Shown here: in pieces, positions 5,597 to 11,593 of the stretch
Layout: every line of letters starts with the position of its first letter
Numbering within the stretch: position 1 is the first letter of the stretch
Origin: Patulibacter sp.
GTDB taxonomy: Bacteria > Actinomycetota > Thermoleophilia > Solirubrobacterales > Solirubrobacteraceae
Reading direction: 5' to 3'
DNA: 13,987 nucleotides
NCBI GenBank assembly: GCA_031119595.1
Contig: JAVHXX010000050.1
Span: forward strand, 1-13,987
Translations under genes and position numbers: made by a program
Notes under the pieces: model-generated
What the model was told of the DNA's origin: nothing
Databases searched by the model: none
What the model saw: the letters and a program-made list of their open reading frames with translations, nothing else

Positions 5597-6681
5597 TGAC
5601 TTGCCAACTCTCTCGTGGCAAGCGCCACCCTTGGGATGGGGCGCCGAGGTTCGAGATCAAGCCACGTCAGATCAAGGCTTGCCGCGAATCGGCGAGCGCC
5701 CTCGTCACCGTCGACCGCGTCGGCCTCAAACAGCGAAGCGCATACTTCGCGGCTTCCCCGGGCACCAGCTAGCTTTTCGGACAAGCGGTAAAGGCTTGTC
5801 CCCAGCTTCCGCCGCCTAAAATCGGGGTGAACGAAAATCTCTTCGATCGTGCTGACTAGCGGCCGAGCAAGATTGAGTGACCGCTCCGGCAGATGGAACG
5901 CCGGCTGGTGATGGACGTGGCATCGTGCGATGCCTCGGGATCCGAGGCGTAGCTCCAGAACGTCTACGGTGTGGCCACCCTGCGCCGAGAGAACCTGCCA
6001 GCGGCCAAGGCCCAGATCCATGCCCCCGACACGAAAGGGAACGACGTGCAAAGGATTAGGCGTCGACGTGAGTTTCGCGAAAAGCCGCCGTGGTCTTAGG
6101 TTCTCTGGGACCTTCTGCCGAGAAGACACTGAAGGTCCCCGCATCACCTTCACCTGTTCCGGGGAGGGCCCGGCGTGTCCGTGCCGGAAGAGACTCGCTT
6201 CCGCCAGATGCGAACTGCAGTAATCGGCGTCGATGCATCCCCGGCCGCTGTTGCCCCAATCTGGTCCCCACGTGCTGTGAACGACCAGCTTTTGCGGATG
6301 AGCGGTCAGACCACTTACTGTGAACGAGTGACGGCCGCGATAGCGCTCGTCACCCGACGGGTGCCGCAGGTGACCGTCGGAGGAATGGAGCGCGCCGTCA
6401 AAGACGTCGAGGTCGAGAGTGATTAGCGATCCAGTGAGCGCGCTTCCGAGTTCCTCTAGGATTTCGCCGTTGACCCTCATCACGCTCAGCAGCCCGGGGA
6501 AGCCAAACATCGCGTACTCGTAATAGACGCGGGACCTCCGCGACATCGCCAACGCGCGATCACGGAAGACGCCAAACCCCCACCAGCGCTGAGGTGAGCC
6601 AGCGAGGTACCGCTGGAGCCGCTCCAATTCTGGGCCGTCACCTCCTAGCGGGTCAAGTTCGCGATATCCGGTCTCCCACAT
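5593..6681 (-). CDS. Cysteine-less papain-like region fused to a GNAT acetyltransferase
   Basis: The 362-residue protein has two parts. Residues about 85-160 follow the second half of papain-family (C1) peptidases: LITLDLDVFDGALHSSDG, then RHSFTVSGL with H118, then STWGPDWGNSGRG (136-148) in place of NSWG-x-x-WG. There is no cysteine before residue 149, so no nucleophile. Residues about 230-345 are a GNAT fold: IEEIFVHPDFRRRKLGTSLY (279-298) is motif A, which holds acetyl-CoA pyrophosphate; the usual G-x-G is RRRKLG here. Likely an acetyltransferase whose pseudo-peptidase part recognises a target. ATG 6681 is the first start after an in-frame TGA 12 bases upstream. Third gene of the cargo module, coupled to the small gene after it. 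Confidence 0.68.
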   Translation of the reverse strand: MWETGYRELDPLGGDGPELERLQRYLAGSPQRWWGFGVFRDRALAMSRRSRVYYEYAMFGFPGLLSVMRVNGEILEELGSALTGSLITLDLDVFDGALHSSDGHLRHPSGDERYRGRHSFTVSGLTAHPQKLVVHSTWGPDWGNSGRGCIDADYCSSHLAEASLFRHGHAGPSPEQVKVMRGPSVSSRQKVPENLRPRRLFAKLTSTPNPLHVVPFRVGGMDLGLGRWQVLSAQGGHTVDVLELRLGSRGIARCHVHHQPAFHLPERSLNLARPLVSTIEEIFVHPDFRRRKLGTSLYRLSEKLAGARGSREVCASLFEADAVDGDEGARRFAASLDLTWLDLEPRRPIPRVALATRELASQ

Positions 6682-6758
6682 GGATTTCGCTCACCCTTCG
6701 AAGTGCCCACGCCGGCCTGCCGCGGTCGCTAAGCGTCCGCGACGTCTTGGACGTTGCC

Positions 6759-7046
6759 TCAAACGGCGGCGCTTAGGCGCCGCTCGAGGCACTGGCCAAC
6801 GTGAAACGAGATCGTCTCATTGGCGTTCTCGATCCGCGGCCTCACAGCCAGTTCGCCGTCGGCGTACCGGGTGAAGAGCTTGCCCACGAGCTCGTCAACA
6901 AACGAGTAGCTGGCGCGGGCGACATCCGCGAAATCGAGCACGATTTCGGCTTCGGGAGGGGATTCCATGAGGATCGTCTCACGGATTTCAGCACCTCTTC
7001 CGCGACTCACGAGAGAGGAGCCGAATGAAACAAGGGCGATGAGCAC
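6759..7046 (-). CDS. STAS-like (DUF4325-type) protein
   Basis: The 95-residue protein starts at GTG 7046 with a good Shine-Dalgarno (AGAGGAA) just upstream. Its core EIVLDFADVARASYSFVDEL (34-53) is the hallmark of DUF4325 STAS-like proteins: a hydrophobic strand, DF/DL, a short loop with Ser, then S-F-x-D-E/A-L. The earlier SRGRGAEIRETIL (14-26) and later RIENANETISFHV (71-83) fit the family too. DUF4325 proteins are often near or fused to GHKL ATPases, as here with the gene upstream. Role inferred: a partner or phosphorylation target of that ATPase, as anti-anti-sigma factors are for SpoIIAB-type kinases. A 7-bp-arm GC hairpin (6766-6783) lies in its last codons. Confidence 0.7.
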   Translation of the reverse strand: MLIALVSFGSSLVSRGRGAEIRETILMESPPEAEIVLDFADVARASYSFVDELVGKLFTRYADGELAVRPRIENANETISFHVGQCLERRLSAAV

Positions 7047-7104
7047 TGTGTTCCTCTAGCTCGGGTACAAGGTCAATGTAGCTTGCTTGCAGGCGTGTAA
7101 CTAG

Positions 7105-7971
7105 TCATGTATCGGCATGACCGAACTCAAACTCGACCCATGTACCGGGTCCCGAGTCGGGTCGGACCAACTTGATCTCTTCGGCCGCGCGGTCGGAGCG
7201 CTTGACAACCCAGCCGCCGTTGGCGCGCACCCGCAGTTCGGTGTATGCGGCTGACTTCTGCGCTGCTAGCTCGAACGGAACAGAGTAGCCGCGCCCACGC
7301 CATTGGTCTCCGGTGCCAGATACCAGGTCGTCCAGCCCGTGAATGATCGTCGCCGCGTCCGTACCGCGATCCTGGCCTCCACGGCGCAGATGCTCGGCCA
7401 TCCCGATCCCGAGGTCGCCTACCGCCAGGACACACGCGAAGGGAACGGCGGCCCGCGGCCGTCGGAATCGCTGTGCGGCGACGTAAGCGCCAGTGCTGTT
7501 CGCCCCATGATCGACGGCGTTCAGCGCCATCTCCTGGGCGGCGCCGTCAACGACTTCGGCGAGGTAGCTCGCGCCAGCCATGTCGGGAGAGTCGAGAAGG
7601 TCTCCCAACAACTCGTCAAACTGACTGTTGCCCGTGGCATCGAGCTTGGTGACCGCTATGAGTCGATCGCCGCGATCGGCCTCGTTGACGTCAGGGAGAG
7701 CAAATTCAACGTTCGGCCCGAGGCCGTGGTGAACATGCATTCGGCTCATGTAGCGACAGACGTCGCCGCGGGCGGGCGGAACTACCTTGACCTGTACGCC
7801 AGCCTCAGAGTGGAGGTCAAGCCAGGCTCGCAACCGAACAAGGAAGAGGGGCCCGACGAAGGTCAGCTGGGATAGGTCCAACGTGATCTGCGGGAGGTGA
7901 AGTGCGGGTCGCAGAAGGTCGCAAGCCTGCTGGGTATTGGCGTGGCCGCGTGGGACAATCAGCGTGGGCAT
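7105..7971 (-). CDS. STAS-like plus GHKL (HATPase_c) ATPase signalling protein
   Basis: The 288-residue protein, starting MPTLIVPRGHANTQQ, has a STAS-like N-terminal part (QITLDLSQLTFVGPLFLVRL, 28-47, then VQVKVVPP) and a C-terminal GHKL ATPase domain. Visible ATP-site motifs: N-box EMALNAVDHG (147-156), G1 box GDLGIGM (185-191), G2-like RGRGYS (225-230) and a closing GPGTWVEFEF (274-283). The site looks intact. No phosphoacceptor-histidine domain is seen, so it is closer to anti-sigma kinases (SpoIIAB/RsbW) or a non-kinase GHKL protein than to a sensor histidine kinase. The frame is open to 8064, but the added residues look non-coding and ATG 7971 begins the STAS part. First gene of the four-gene cargo module; 58 bp separate it from the DUF4325 gene. 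Confidence 0.72.
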   Translation of the reverse strand: MPTLIVPRGHANTQQACDLLRPALHLPQITLDLSQLTFVGPLFLVRLRAWLDLHSEAGVQVKVVPPARGDVCRYMSRMHVHHGLGPNVEFALPDVNEADRGDRLIAVTKLDATGNSQFDELLGDLLDSPDMAGASYLAEVVDGAAQEMALNAVDHGANSTGAYVAAQRFRRPRAAVPFACVLAVGDLGIGMAEHLRRGGQDRGTDAATIIHGLDDLVSGTGDQWRGRGYSVPFELAAQKSAAYTELRVRANGGWVVKRSDRAAEEIKLVRPDSGPGTWVEFEFGHADT

Positions 7972-8032
7972 TTCAGAGCGCGCGATGCTACAACAACGCC
8001 CCGAAGCGCAGCCGGTACCACTCCCGGTACCA
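7972..8032 (-). promoter_or_regulatory. Candidate cargo promoter with twin CCGGTACCA sites
   Basis: Two copies of CCGGTACCA (8012-8020 and 8024-8032) lie 12 bp apart, about one helical turn, 40-60 bp before the ATPase start. Each holds the palindrome GGTACC. Closer in, on the minus strand, TAGCAT lies just upstream of the ATG and could be a -10. No matching -35 is clear, so an activator on the twin sites is plausible. No Shine-Dalgarno is visible. Confidence 0.4.
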
Positions 8033-8084
8033 AACGATTCAGGCGAGTCGCGCGCAAAGGGCATGAATGGTCTCGCAGATGCAG

Positions 8085-8107
8085 GAAGGGCCCGGATGGG
8101 CCCCTTC
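8085..8107. terminator. GC-rich hairpin at the element right end
   Basis: GAAGGGCCC (8085-8093) and GGGCCC-c-TTC (8098-8107) form a stem with loop GGAT and one bulged C. A TTTT follows at 8117-8120 within the tRNA fragment. It could end transcription at the element boundary in either direction; the U-run is not immediate, so strength is uncertain. Confidence 0.5.
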
Positions 8108-8113
8108 TGGCGT

Positions 8114-8157
8114 GACTTTTAATCCGACGGTCGCCGGTTCGAGCCCGGCCGGGGGTA
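8114..8157 (+). other. Attachment site: 3' part of tRNA-Lys(UUU)
   Basis: The sequence fits a tRNA 3' half: anticodon loop CTTTTAA (8116-8122, anticodon TTT), stem strand TCCGA, variable CGGTC, T-arm GCCGG-TTCGAGC-CCGGC (8133-8149), acceptor strand CGGGGGT (8150-8156) and discriminator A (8157), with no encoded CCA. Upstream bases do not supply D-arm, 5' acceptor (ACCCCCG) or the 5' anticodon stem, and the hairpin lies there instead. It is therefore the att core left at one end of the element; the complete gene should be left of the window. Confidence 0.85.
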
Positions 8158-8171
8158 CTGCTCACGACCGC

Positions 8172-8200
8172 TTGGAACGGGCCTCAACACGGAGTTCCAA
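8172..8200. terminator. Inverted repeat after the tRNA scar
   Basis: TTGGAAC (8172-8178) and GTTCCAA (8194-8200) are perfect 7-bp arms around a 15-nt loop, 14 nt past the tRNA end. It may be the original tRNA-Lys terminator, now separated from its gene, or an operator for the next gene. No T-run follows. Confidence 0.35.
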
Positions 8201-8242
8201 CTCCCCTAGGCACGCGCTCCCGCGCGGCGTAAGGTGCGCGCG

Positions 8243-9082
8243 ATGAAGTGGACGCGCGTGATTGTCCCCACGACGGTGGCGGTGCTCGCCGCGAGCGCCG
8301 TGGCGACCGGCGCGGTCGGTGGGTCGAAGGACCAGATCGACGGCTGCGTGACCACGTCGGGCAAGGACAAGGGGCAGCTCCGGGTGCTCACCGGCTCCGC
8401 GAAGTGCGGCAAGGGCGAGACCGCGATCAGCTGGAACGCTGAGGGTCCGCAGGGCGCAGCGGGCACCCCGGGCGCCGCGGGTGCAGCCGGCGCTGCGGGT
8501 GCCGCGGGCCCGCAGGGCGTGGCGGGTCCGCAGGGGCCGGCCGGCCCGGCGGGCGCGAACGGCTCCTCGGGCGTGACCGTCGGAGGCTCCGCGCTCGACG
8601 GTGGGAAGGCCGCGGTCTACCTGAGCATCACGGGCAACAAGCAGGGGCCGTTCAAGGGCGAGTCGACCGCCGCCGGCCACGAGAACTGGATCAGTGCGTT
8701 GTCCGCCCAGGTGACGGCGTCGACGCCGTTCTCGACCAGCGGCGCTCCGTCGGGTGCCGGAACGTGGAACCCGATCGTGATCACGAAGCTCGCCGACTCG
8801 TCGTCGATGGCGATCGACCAGGCGTTCTCCACGAACGAGACCCTCAAGACCGTCACGATCGCCGAGCGCCGACCAGGGGACTCGTTCGACGCGGTCACCT
8901 ACGTGCTCAAGAACGCCCGCGTCGTGAAGATCCAGGACGGCGGCGTCGCAGAGCCGTCGCTCTTCGAACGTTTCGAACTGGTCTTCCAGACGATCGAGGG
9001 CACGTACGTGAAGCGCAACCCCGACGGCACGCCCGGTCAGGGCTTCATGTTCGCCGACGACTGGTCCGCGAGCGGCGCGTAG
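8243..9082 (+). CDS. Secreted collagen-like protein with Hcp-like domain
   Basis: The 279-residue protein begins with a signal peptide (MKWTRVIVPTTVAVLAASAV, about 1-27), then a small Cys-containing region (C35, C55), then 13 uninterrupted Gly-X-Y triplets (68-106) rich in Pro, Gln and Ala. Residues about 123-256 resemble the type VI secretion Hcp fold: AVYLSITGNKQGPFKGES, GHENWISALS, WNPIVITKLADSSSMAI, ETLKTVTIAERRPG, and FERFELVFQTIEGTYV at the end. Actinobacteria generally lack a T6SS, so this is probably an exported surface or extracellular protein of Hcp-like fold. The start ATG 8243 has AAGGTG six bases upstream; TAAGGT (8230-8235) may be a -10. It is the first host gene after the element. 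Confidence 0.8.
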   Translation: MKWTRVIVPTTVAVLAASAVATGAVGGSKDQIDGCVTTSGKDKGQLRVLTGSAKCGKGETAISWNAEGPQGAAGTPGAAGAAGAAGAAGPQGVAGPQGPAGPAGANGSSGVTVGGSALDGGKAAVYLSITGNKQGPFKGESTAAGHENWISALSAQVTASTPFSTSGAPSGAGTWNPIVITKLADSSSMAIDQAFSTNETLKTVTIAERRPGDSFDAVTYVLKNARVVKIQDGGVAEPSLFERFELVFQTIEGTYVKRNPDGTPGQGFMFADDWSASGA

Positions 9083-9106
9083 GCCGGACCACGGCGGCGC
9101 CGCGCC

Positions 9107-9862
9107 TCAGTGCGCGGTGTACCCGCCGTCGACGAGGTGGTAACTGCCCGTCACGAACGTGGCGACGTCCGAGGCGAGGAAGGCGACGAGGTGGGCGACC
9201 TCCTCCGGCGTGCCGAGGCGGTTCGTCGCGTGCTGCGCGGCGAGCGCAGCGATCCCGTCGGCGTCGAAGGCGGCCTCCACGGCGGGCGTGCGGATGAAGC
9301 CCGGGCCGACCGCGTTCACGCGGACGCCGTCGGCGGAATACTCGAGGGCGGCGTTCTTCGTGAGGCCGATCAGGCCGTGCTTGGCGGTCACGTAGGCGGC
9401 GTTCTCTGCGAGGCCCACGTAGCCGAGCATCGACGCCATGTTCACGGCCGCGCCACCGCCGTTCGCGGCGATCACCGGCAGCTGGGCGCGGAGCCCGCGG
9501 AACACGCCGCTGAGGTCGAGGTCGAGCACGCGATCCCAATCGTGGTCGGTGTAGTCGCCGATCTTCGCCGGGGCGGAGCCGATGCCGGCGTTGTTGACGG
9601 CGATCCGCAGCGGGGCGAGCGCCTGGGCGGCCTCGACGGCCTTCGCGTGGTCCTCGGCGCTCGAGGCGTCGCCGACGAACGCGGCCGCGGTGCCGCCCGC
9701 GGCCGTGATCTCCGCGACGACCGCCTCGACGGCGCCTGCGCTGATGTCGTGGACGACGACCGACGCTCCGTTCGCGGCGAGCAGCAGCGCGATCGCCTTG
9801 CCGATGCCGGAGCCGGCTCCGGTGACGATCGCGGACCGGTCTTGGACGTCGTAGCTGGCCAT
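9107..9862 (-). CDS. SDR-family NAD(P)-dependent oxidoreductase
   Basis: The 251-residue protein is a full-length classical short-chain dehydrogenase/reductase. Visible: TGAGSGIG (14-21) dinucleotide motif, D39 at the end of the second strand (favours NAD(H) over NADP(H)), GDASS around 64-68, NNAGI (90-94), catalytic S144, Y157 and K161 (YVTAK), and GPGFIRTP after the last catalytic helix. The C-terminal VDGGYTAH is typical. At the position of the conserved catalytic Asn before SGVF there is Asp (LDLDLSGVF, D116). Substrate cannot be told. Start ATG 9862 has GAAGGAGA upstream. It is divergent from a TetR gene with palindromes in between, so repression by that protein is likely. Confidence 0.9.
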   Translation of the reverse strand: MASYDVQDRSAIVTGAGSGIGKAIALLLAANGASVVVHDISAGAVEAVVAEITAAGGTAAAFVGDASSAEDHAKAVEAAQALAPLRIAVNNAGIGSAPAKIGDYTDHDWDRVLDLDLSGVFRGLRAQLPVIAANGGGAAVNMASMLGYVGLAENAAYVTAKHGLIGLTKNAALEYSADGVRVNAVGPGFIRTPAVEAAFDADGIAALAAQHATNRLGTPEEVAHLVAFLASDVATFVTGSYHLVDGGYTAH

Positions 9863-9878
9863 CTTGTCTCCTTCGGTG

Positions 9879-9927
9879 CTATCCGACAGGTGTCGGACTT
9901 GTGATGAATCCTACAATCGTCGGATAG
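9879..9927. promoter_or_regulatory. TetR operator palindromes between SDR and TetR genes
   Basis: A 16-bp palindrome TCCGACAGGTGTCGGA (9882-9897) is followed by a weaker match, ATCCTACAATCGTCGGAT (9908-9925). The outer arms CTATCCGAC (9879-9887) and GTCGGATAG (9919-9927) are also perfect inverted repeats. The two sites lie in the 77-bp gap and could control both genes. TACAAT (9912-9917) may be a -10 for the TetR gene. Confidence 0.7.
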
Positions 9928-9939
9928 TCTCCTGGGGGC

Positions 9940-10539
9940 GTGAAGGACGAATCGACAACGGATCCGCGCCAGGTCCGCACCCGCGAGCGCCTCGATGCGG
10001 CCGTCCTCGGCCTCGCCGCCGACGCGCCGGTCGCCGACCTGACGATGACCGCGCTCGCGCGCGAGGCGCGGGTGCACCGGTCGACGATCCACGAGTACGC
10101 GTCGTCGCCGGGCGACCTCCTCCGCCAGGCGCTGCTCGGCGAGCTCGACCGCCTCCGGGCCGGCCTGCTCGACGACCCGGCCCGCGACACCGGCGAGGCG
10201 ATGCGGGAGGTGACCGGCCGGGTCCTCGAACACGTCCGTCGGCACGCGGCCATCTACCGCCGCGGCCTGGCGGCCGACTCCGGCGACGGCAGCCTCCACG
10301 GCATGCTCAGTGAGCACTTCCTCGAGTCGATCCGCAGCCTCGACCGCCAACGCCGCCTGCGCTGGCCCGATCGCGTGCCCGGCCTGCCGCAGGCCCAGCT
10401 CAAGGACGCCGCGGCGCGGTTCGTCGCGCAGGGCACCGTCGGCGCGATCCAGGGCTGGCTCGACCAACCCGACCCGACCGTCAGGTCGTTCGAGGCGCTC
10501 TACGCCCGGCTCGTGCCGGCGTGGTGGGGGAGTCGCTGA
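9940..10539 (+). CDS. TetR-family transcriptional regulator
   Basis: The 199-residue protein has an N-terminal TetR HTH (about 16-62): RERLDAAVLGLAADAPVADL, then MTALAREARVHRSTIHEY with the recognition helix, and SSPGDLLRQALLGEL. The remainder (about 75-199) is a helical ligand-binding and dimerisation domain without a recognised subfamily signature. The GTG start at 9940 follows a G-rich CCTGGGGGC that is a weak Shine-Dalgarno. It is divergent from the SDR gene, with palindromes in the gap, so it probably represses the dehydrogenase and itself until a ligand related to its substrate binds. Confidence 0.88.
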   Translation: MKDESTTDPRQVRTRERLDAAVLGLAADAPVADLTMTALAREARVHRSTIHEYASSPGDLLRQALLGELDRLRAGLLDDPARDTGEAMREVTGRVLEHVRRHAAIYRRGLAADSGDGSLHGMLSEHFLESIRSLDRQRRLRWPDRVPGLPQAQLKDAAARFVAQGTVGAIQGWLDQPDPTVRSFEALYARLVPAWWGSR

Positions 10540-10576
10540 GCGGCCGGATCGCGTCCGGGTCGAACGGGTGCGCTCG

Positions 10577-10619
10577 CGAGGCCGCGGACGGAGCCGGGCT
10601 GCGCCCTCACGCGGCCTCG
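10577..10619. terminator. Possible bidirectional hairpin between convergent genes
   Basis: CGAGGCCGCG (10577-10586) and CGCGGCCTCG (10610-10619) are perfect 10-bp arms around a 23-nt loop, between the TetR stop and the hydrolase stop and overlapping the latter. The loop is long and no U-run is present, so the call is weak. Confidence 0.3.
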
Positions 10620-11452
10620 GTCGCCCCGACGAATGCGAGCAGCGCCGCGTTGACCTCGTCGTGGTGCGTCCACGGGATCATGTGGCCGCCGCCCTCGATC
10701 TCGACCGTCTGCAGGTCCGTGAGGAACTCCGGGAGTCGGCGCGCGGTCAGGTCGATCGGGGTGTTGCGGTCGAGGGTGCCCTGGATCACGAGCACCGGCA
10801 CGTCGATCGCGCGCAGGTCGGGGCGGAAGTCCTCCAGCCAGGTGTCGATCACGGCCAGCGTCGCGTGGGACGAGGCCGCGTTCGCGACCTGGAGGTGCGC
10901 GGCGAGCGCGGCGTCCGAGATGCGTGCGCGGTCGATCTCGTCGAGCACGAAGAAATCGGCGAGGAGGCCCTCGAAGTAGGCGTACCGGTCGGCGCGGATC
11001 GTCGCCTTGATCTCCTCGAACACCGCGGCGTCGAGCCCCTCCGGGTTGTCGTCGGTCTTGAGTAGGAACGGCGGGATCGACCCGATCAGGACGGCGCGCT
11101 CGACCCGGCCCGAGCCGTGGGTCCGGAGATAGCGGGCGACGTCGCCGGTGCCCATCGAGAACCCGACCAGGATCGCGTCGCGGAGGTCGAGTGCTTCGAT
11201 CAGCTGGTGCAGGTCGTCCGCGAAGGTGTCGTAGTCGTAGCCGCCGAGGGTGTGGCTCGACCGTCCGAAGCCGCGACGGTCGAGGGTGATCACGCGATGT
11301 CCGGCGGCCAGGAGCGCCGGACGCTGGCGCTCCCACGACTGCCCGTCGAAGGGGAAGCCGTGGATGAGGACGACCGGCTGGCCTTCGCCCTGGTCCTCGT
11401 AGGCGAGTTCGATGCGGTGGCCGTTCTCGGTACCAACGGTGATCGTGGACAT
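10607..11452 (-). CDS. Alpha/beta hydrolase, chloroperoxidase/esterase-like
   Basis: The 281-residue protein is a complete alpha/beta hydrolase. Visible: HGFPFDG (31-37) oxyanion-hole region, GFSMG nucleophile elbow with S99, D228 in QGTLDRNTP, and H257 in GGGHMIPW, giving a Ser-Asp-His triad. YDYDTFADDLHQLIEALDL and VLIGSIPPFLLKTDDNPEG are hallmarks of the non-haem chloroperoxidase/arylesterase branch, whose members hydrolyse esters or lactones and may show perhydrolase activity. No signal peptide: cytosolic. ATG 11452 is chosen for its AGGAG eight bases upstream; the frame is open to 11494. Divergent from a TetR gene with two identical operator-like palindromes, so likely induced by a xenobiotic or a substrate-like ligand. 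Confidence 0.88.
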   Translation of the reverse strand: MSTITVGTENGHRIELAYEDQGEGQPVVLIHGFPFDGQSWERQRPALLAAGHRVITLDRRGFGRSSHTLGGYDYDTFADDLHQLIEALDLRDAILVGFSMGTGDVARYLRTHGSGRVERAVLIGSIPPFLLKTDDNPEGLDAAVFEEIKATIRADRYAYFEGLLADFFVLDEIDRARISDAALAAHLQVANAASSHATLAVIDTWLEDFRPDLRAIDVPVLVIQGTLDRNTPIDLTARRLPEFLTDLQTVEIEGGGHMIPWTHHDEVNAALLAFVGATEAA

Positions 11453-11497
11453 GGTTCGTCTCCTGGAATCGCGCGGGGTGACGGGATCTCGCATGGT

Positions 11498-11560
11498 CGA
11501 TGACGACTGTCATCGCCGGTGTGGTGGCGACGCTAGCAGCCGCGATGACGACTGTCATCG
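11498..11560. promoter_or_regulatory. Two identical 18-bp TetR operator-like palindromes
   Basis: CGATGACGACTGTCATCG occurs at 11498-11515 and again at 11543-11560, 45 bp apart. Each has perfect 7-bp arms around GACT. One copy lies nearer the hydrolase gene, the other next to a TACGAT (11569-11574) that can be the -10 of the TetR gene with TGAC of the palindrome in the -35 place. Repression of both directions by the TetR protein at 11594 is inferred. Confidence 0.8.
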
Positions 11561-11593
11561 CCAATGGGTACGATGGGGGACAGGAGGGCGTCC

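Larger units (their letters stand above)
1..8157. mobile_element. Integrated phage-satellite-like element, right portion
   Basis: Seen: a partial tRNA-Lys at the right edge, divergent HTH genes, a phage-type replication gene, many tiny overlapping genes, a ParB-like gene, an excisionase-like gene, and leftward accessory genes beside the tRNA scar. Known: phages, satellites (PICI type) and actinobacterial integrative elements insert at tRNA 3' ends and carry int, repressor, xis and rep in such layouts. No capsid, terminase, portal, relaxase or FtsK-like gene is visible, so a satellite or minimal integrative element is inferred. The left end, with the expected integrase and intact tRNA-Lys, is outside the window. 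Base composition looks less GC-rich than to the right of 8160, by eye only. Confidence 0.75.

Noticed and set aside
7303..7875. 190-codon plus-strand frame opposite the ATPase gene
   Set aside because: The minus strand shows ordered GHKL motifs; this frame is the reverse-complement shadow and has no domain.
8082..8157. A complete tRNA gene ending at 8157
   Set aside because: The 5' bases do not pair with acceptor CGGGGGT or the anticodon stem, and a GGGCCC hairpin fills the place of the D-arm. Only the 3' part is tRNA.
9110..9904. 264-codon plus-strand frame opposite the SDR gene
   Set aside because: The SDR on the other strand has complete motifs; this frame is low-complexity Gly/Val/Arg.
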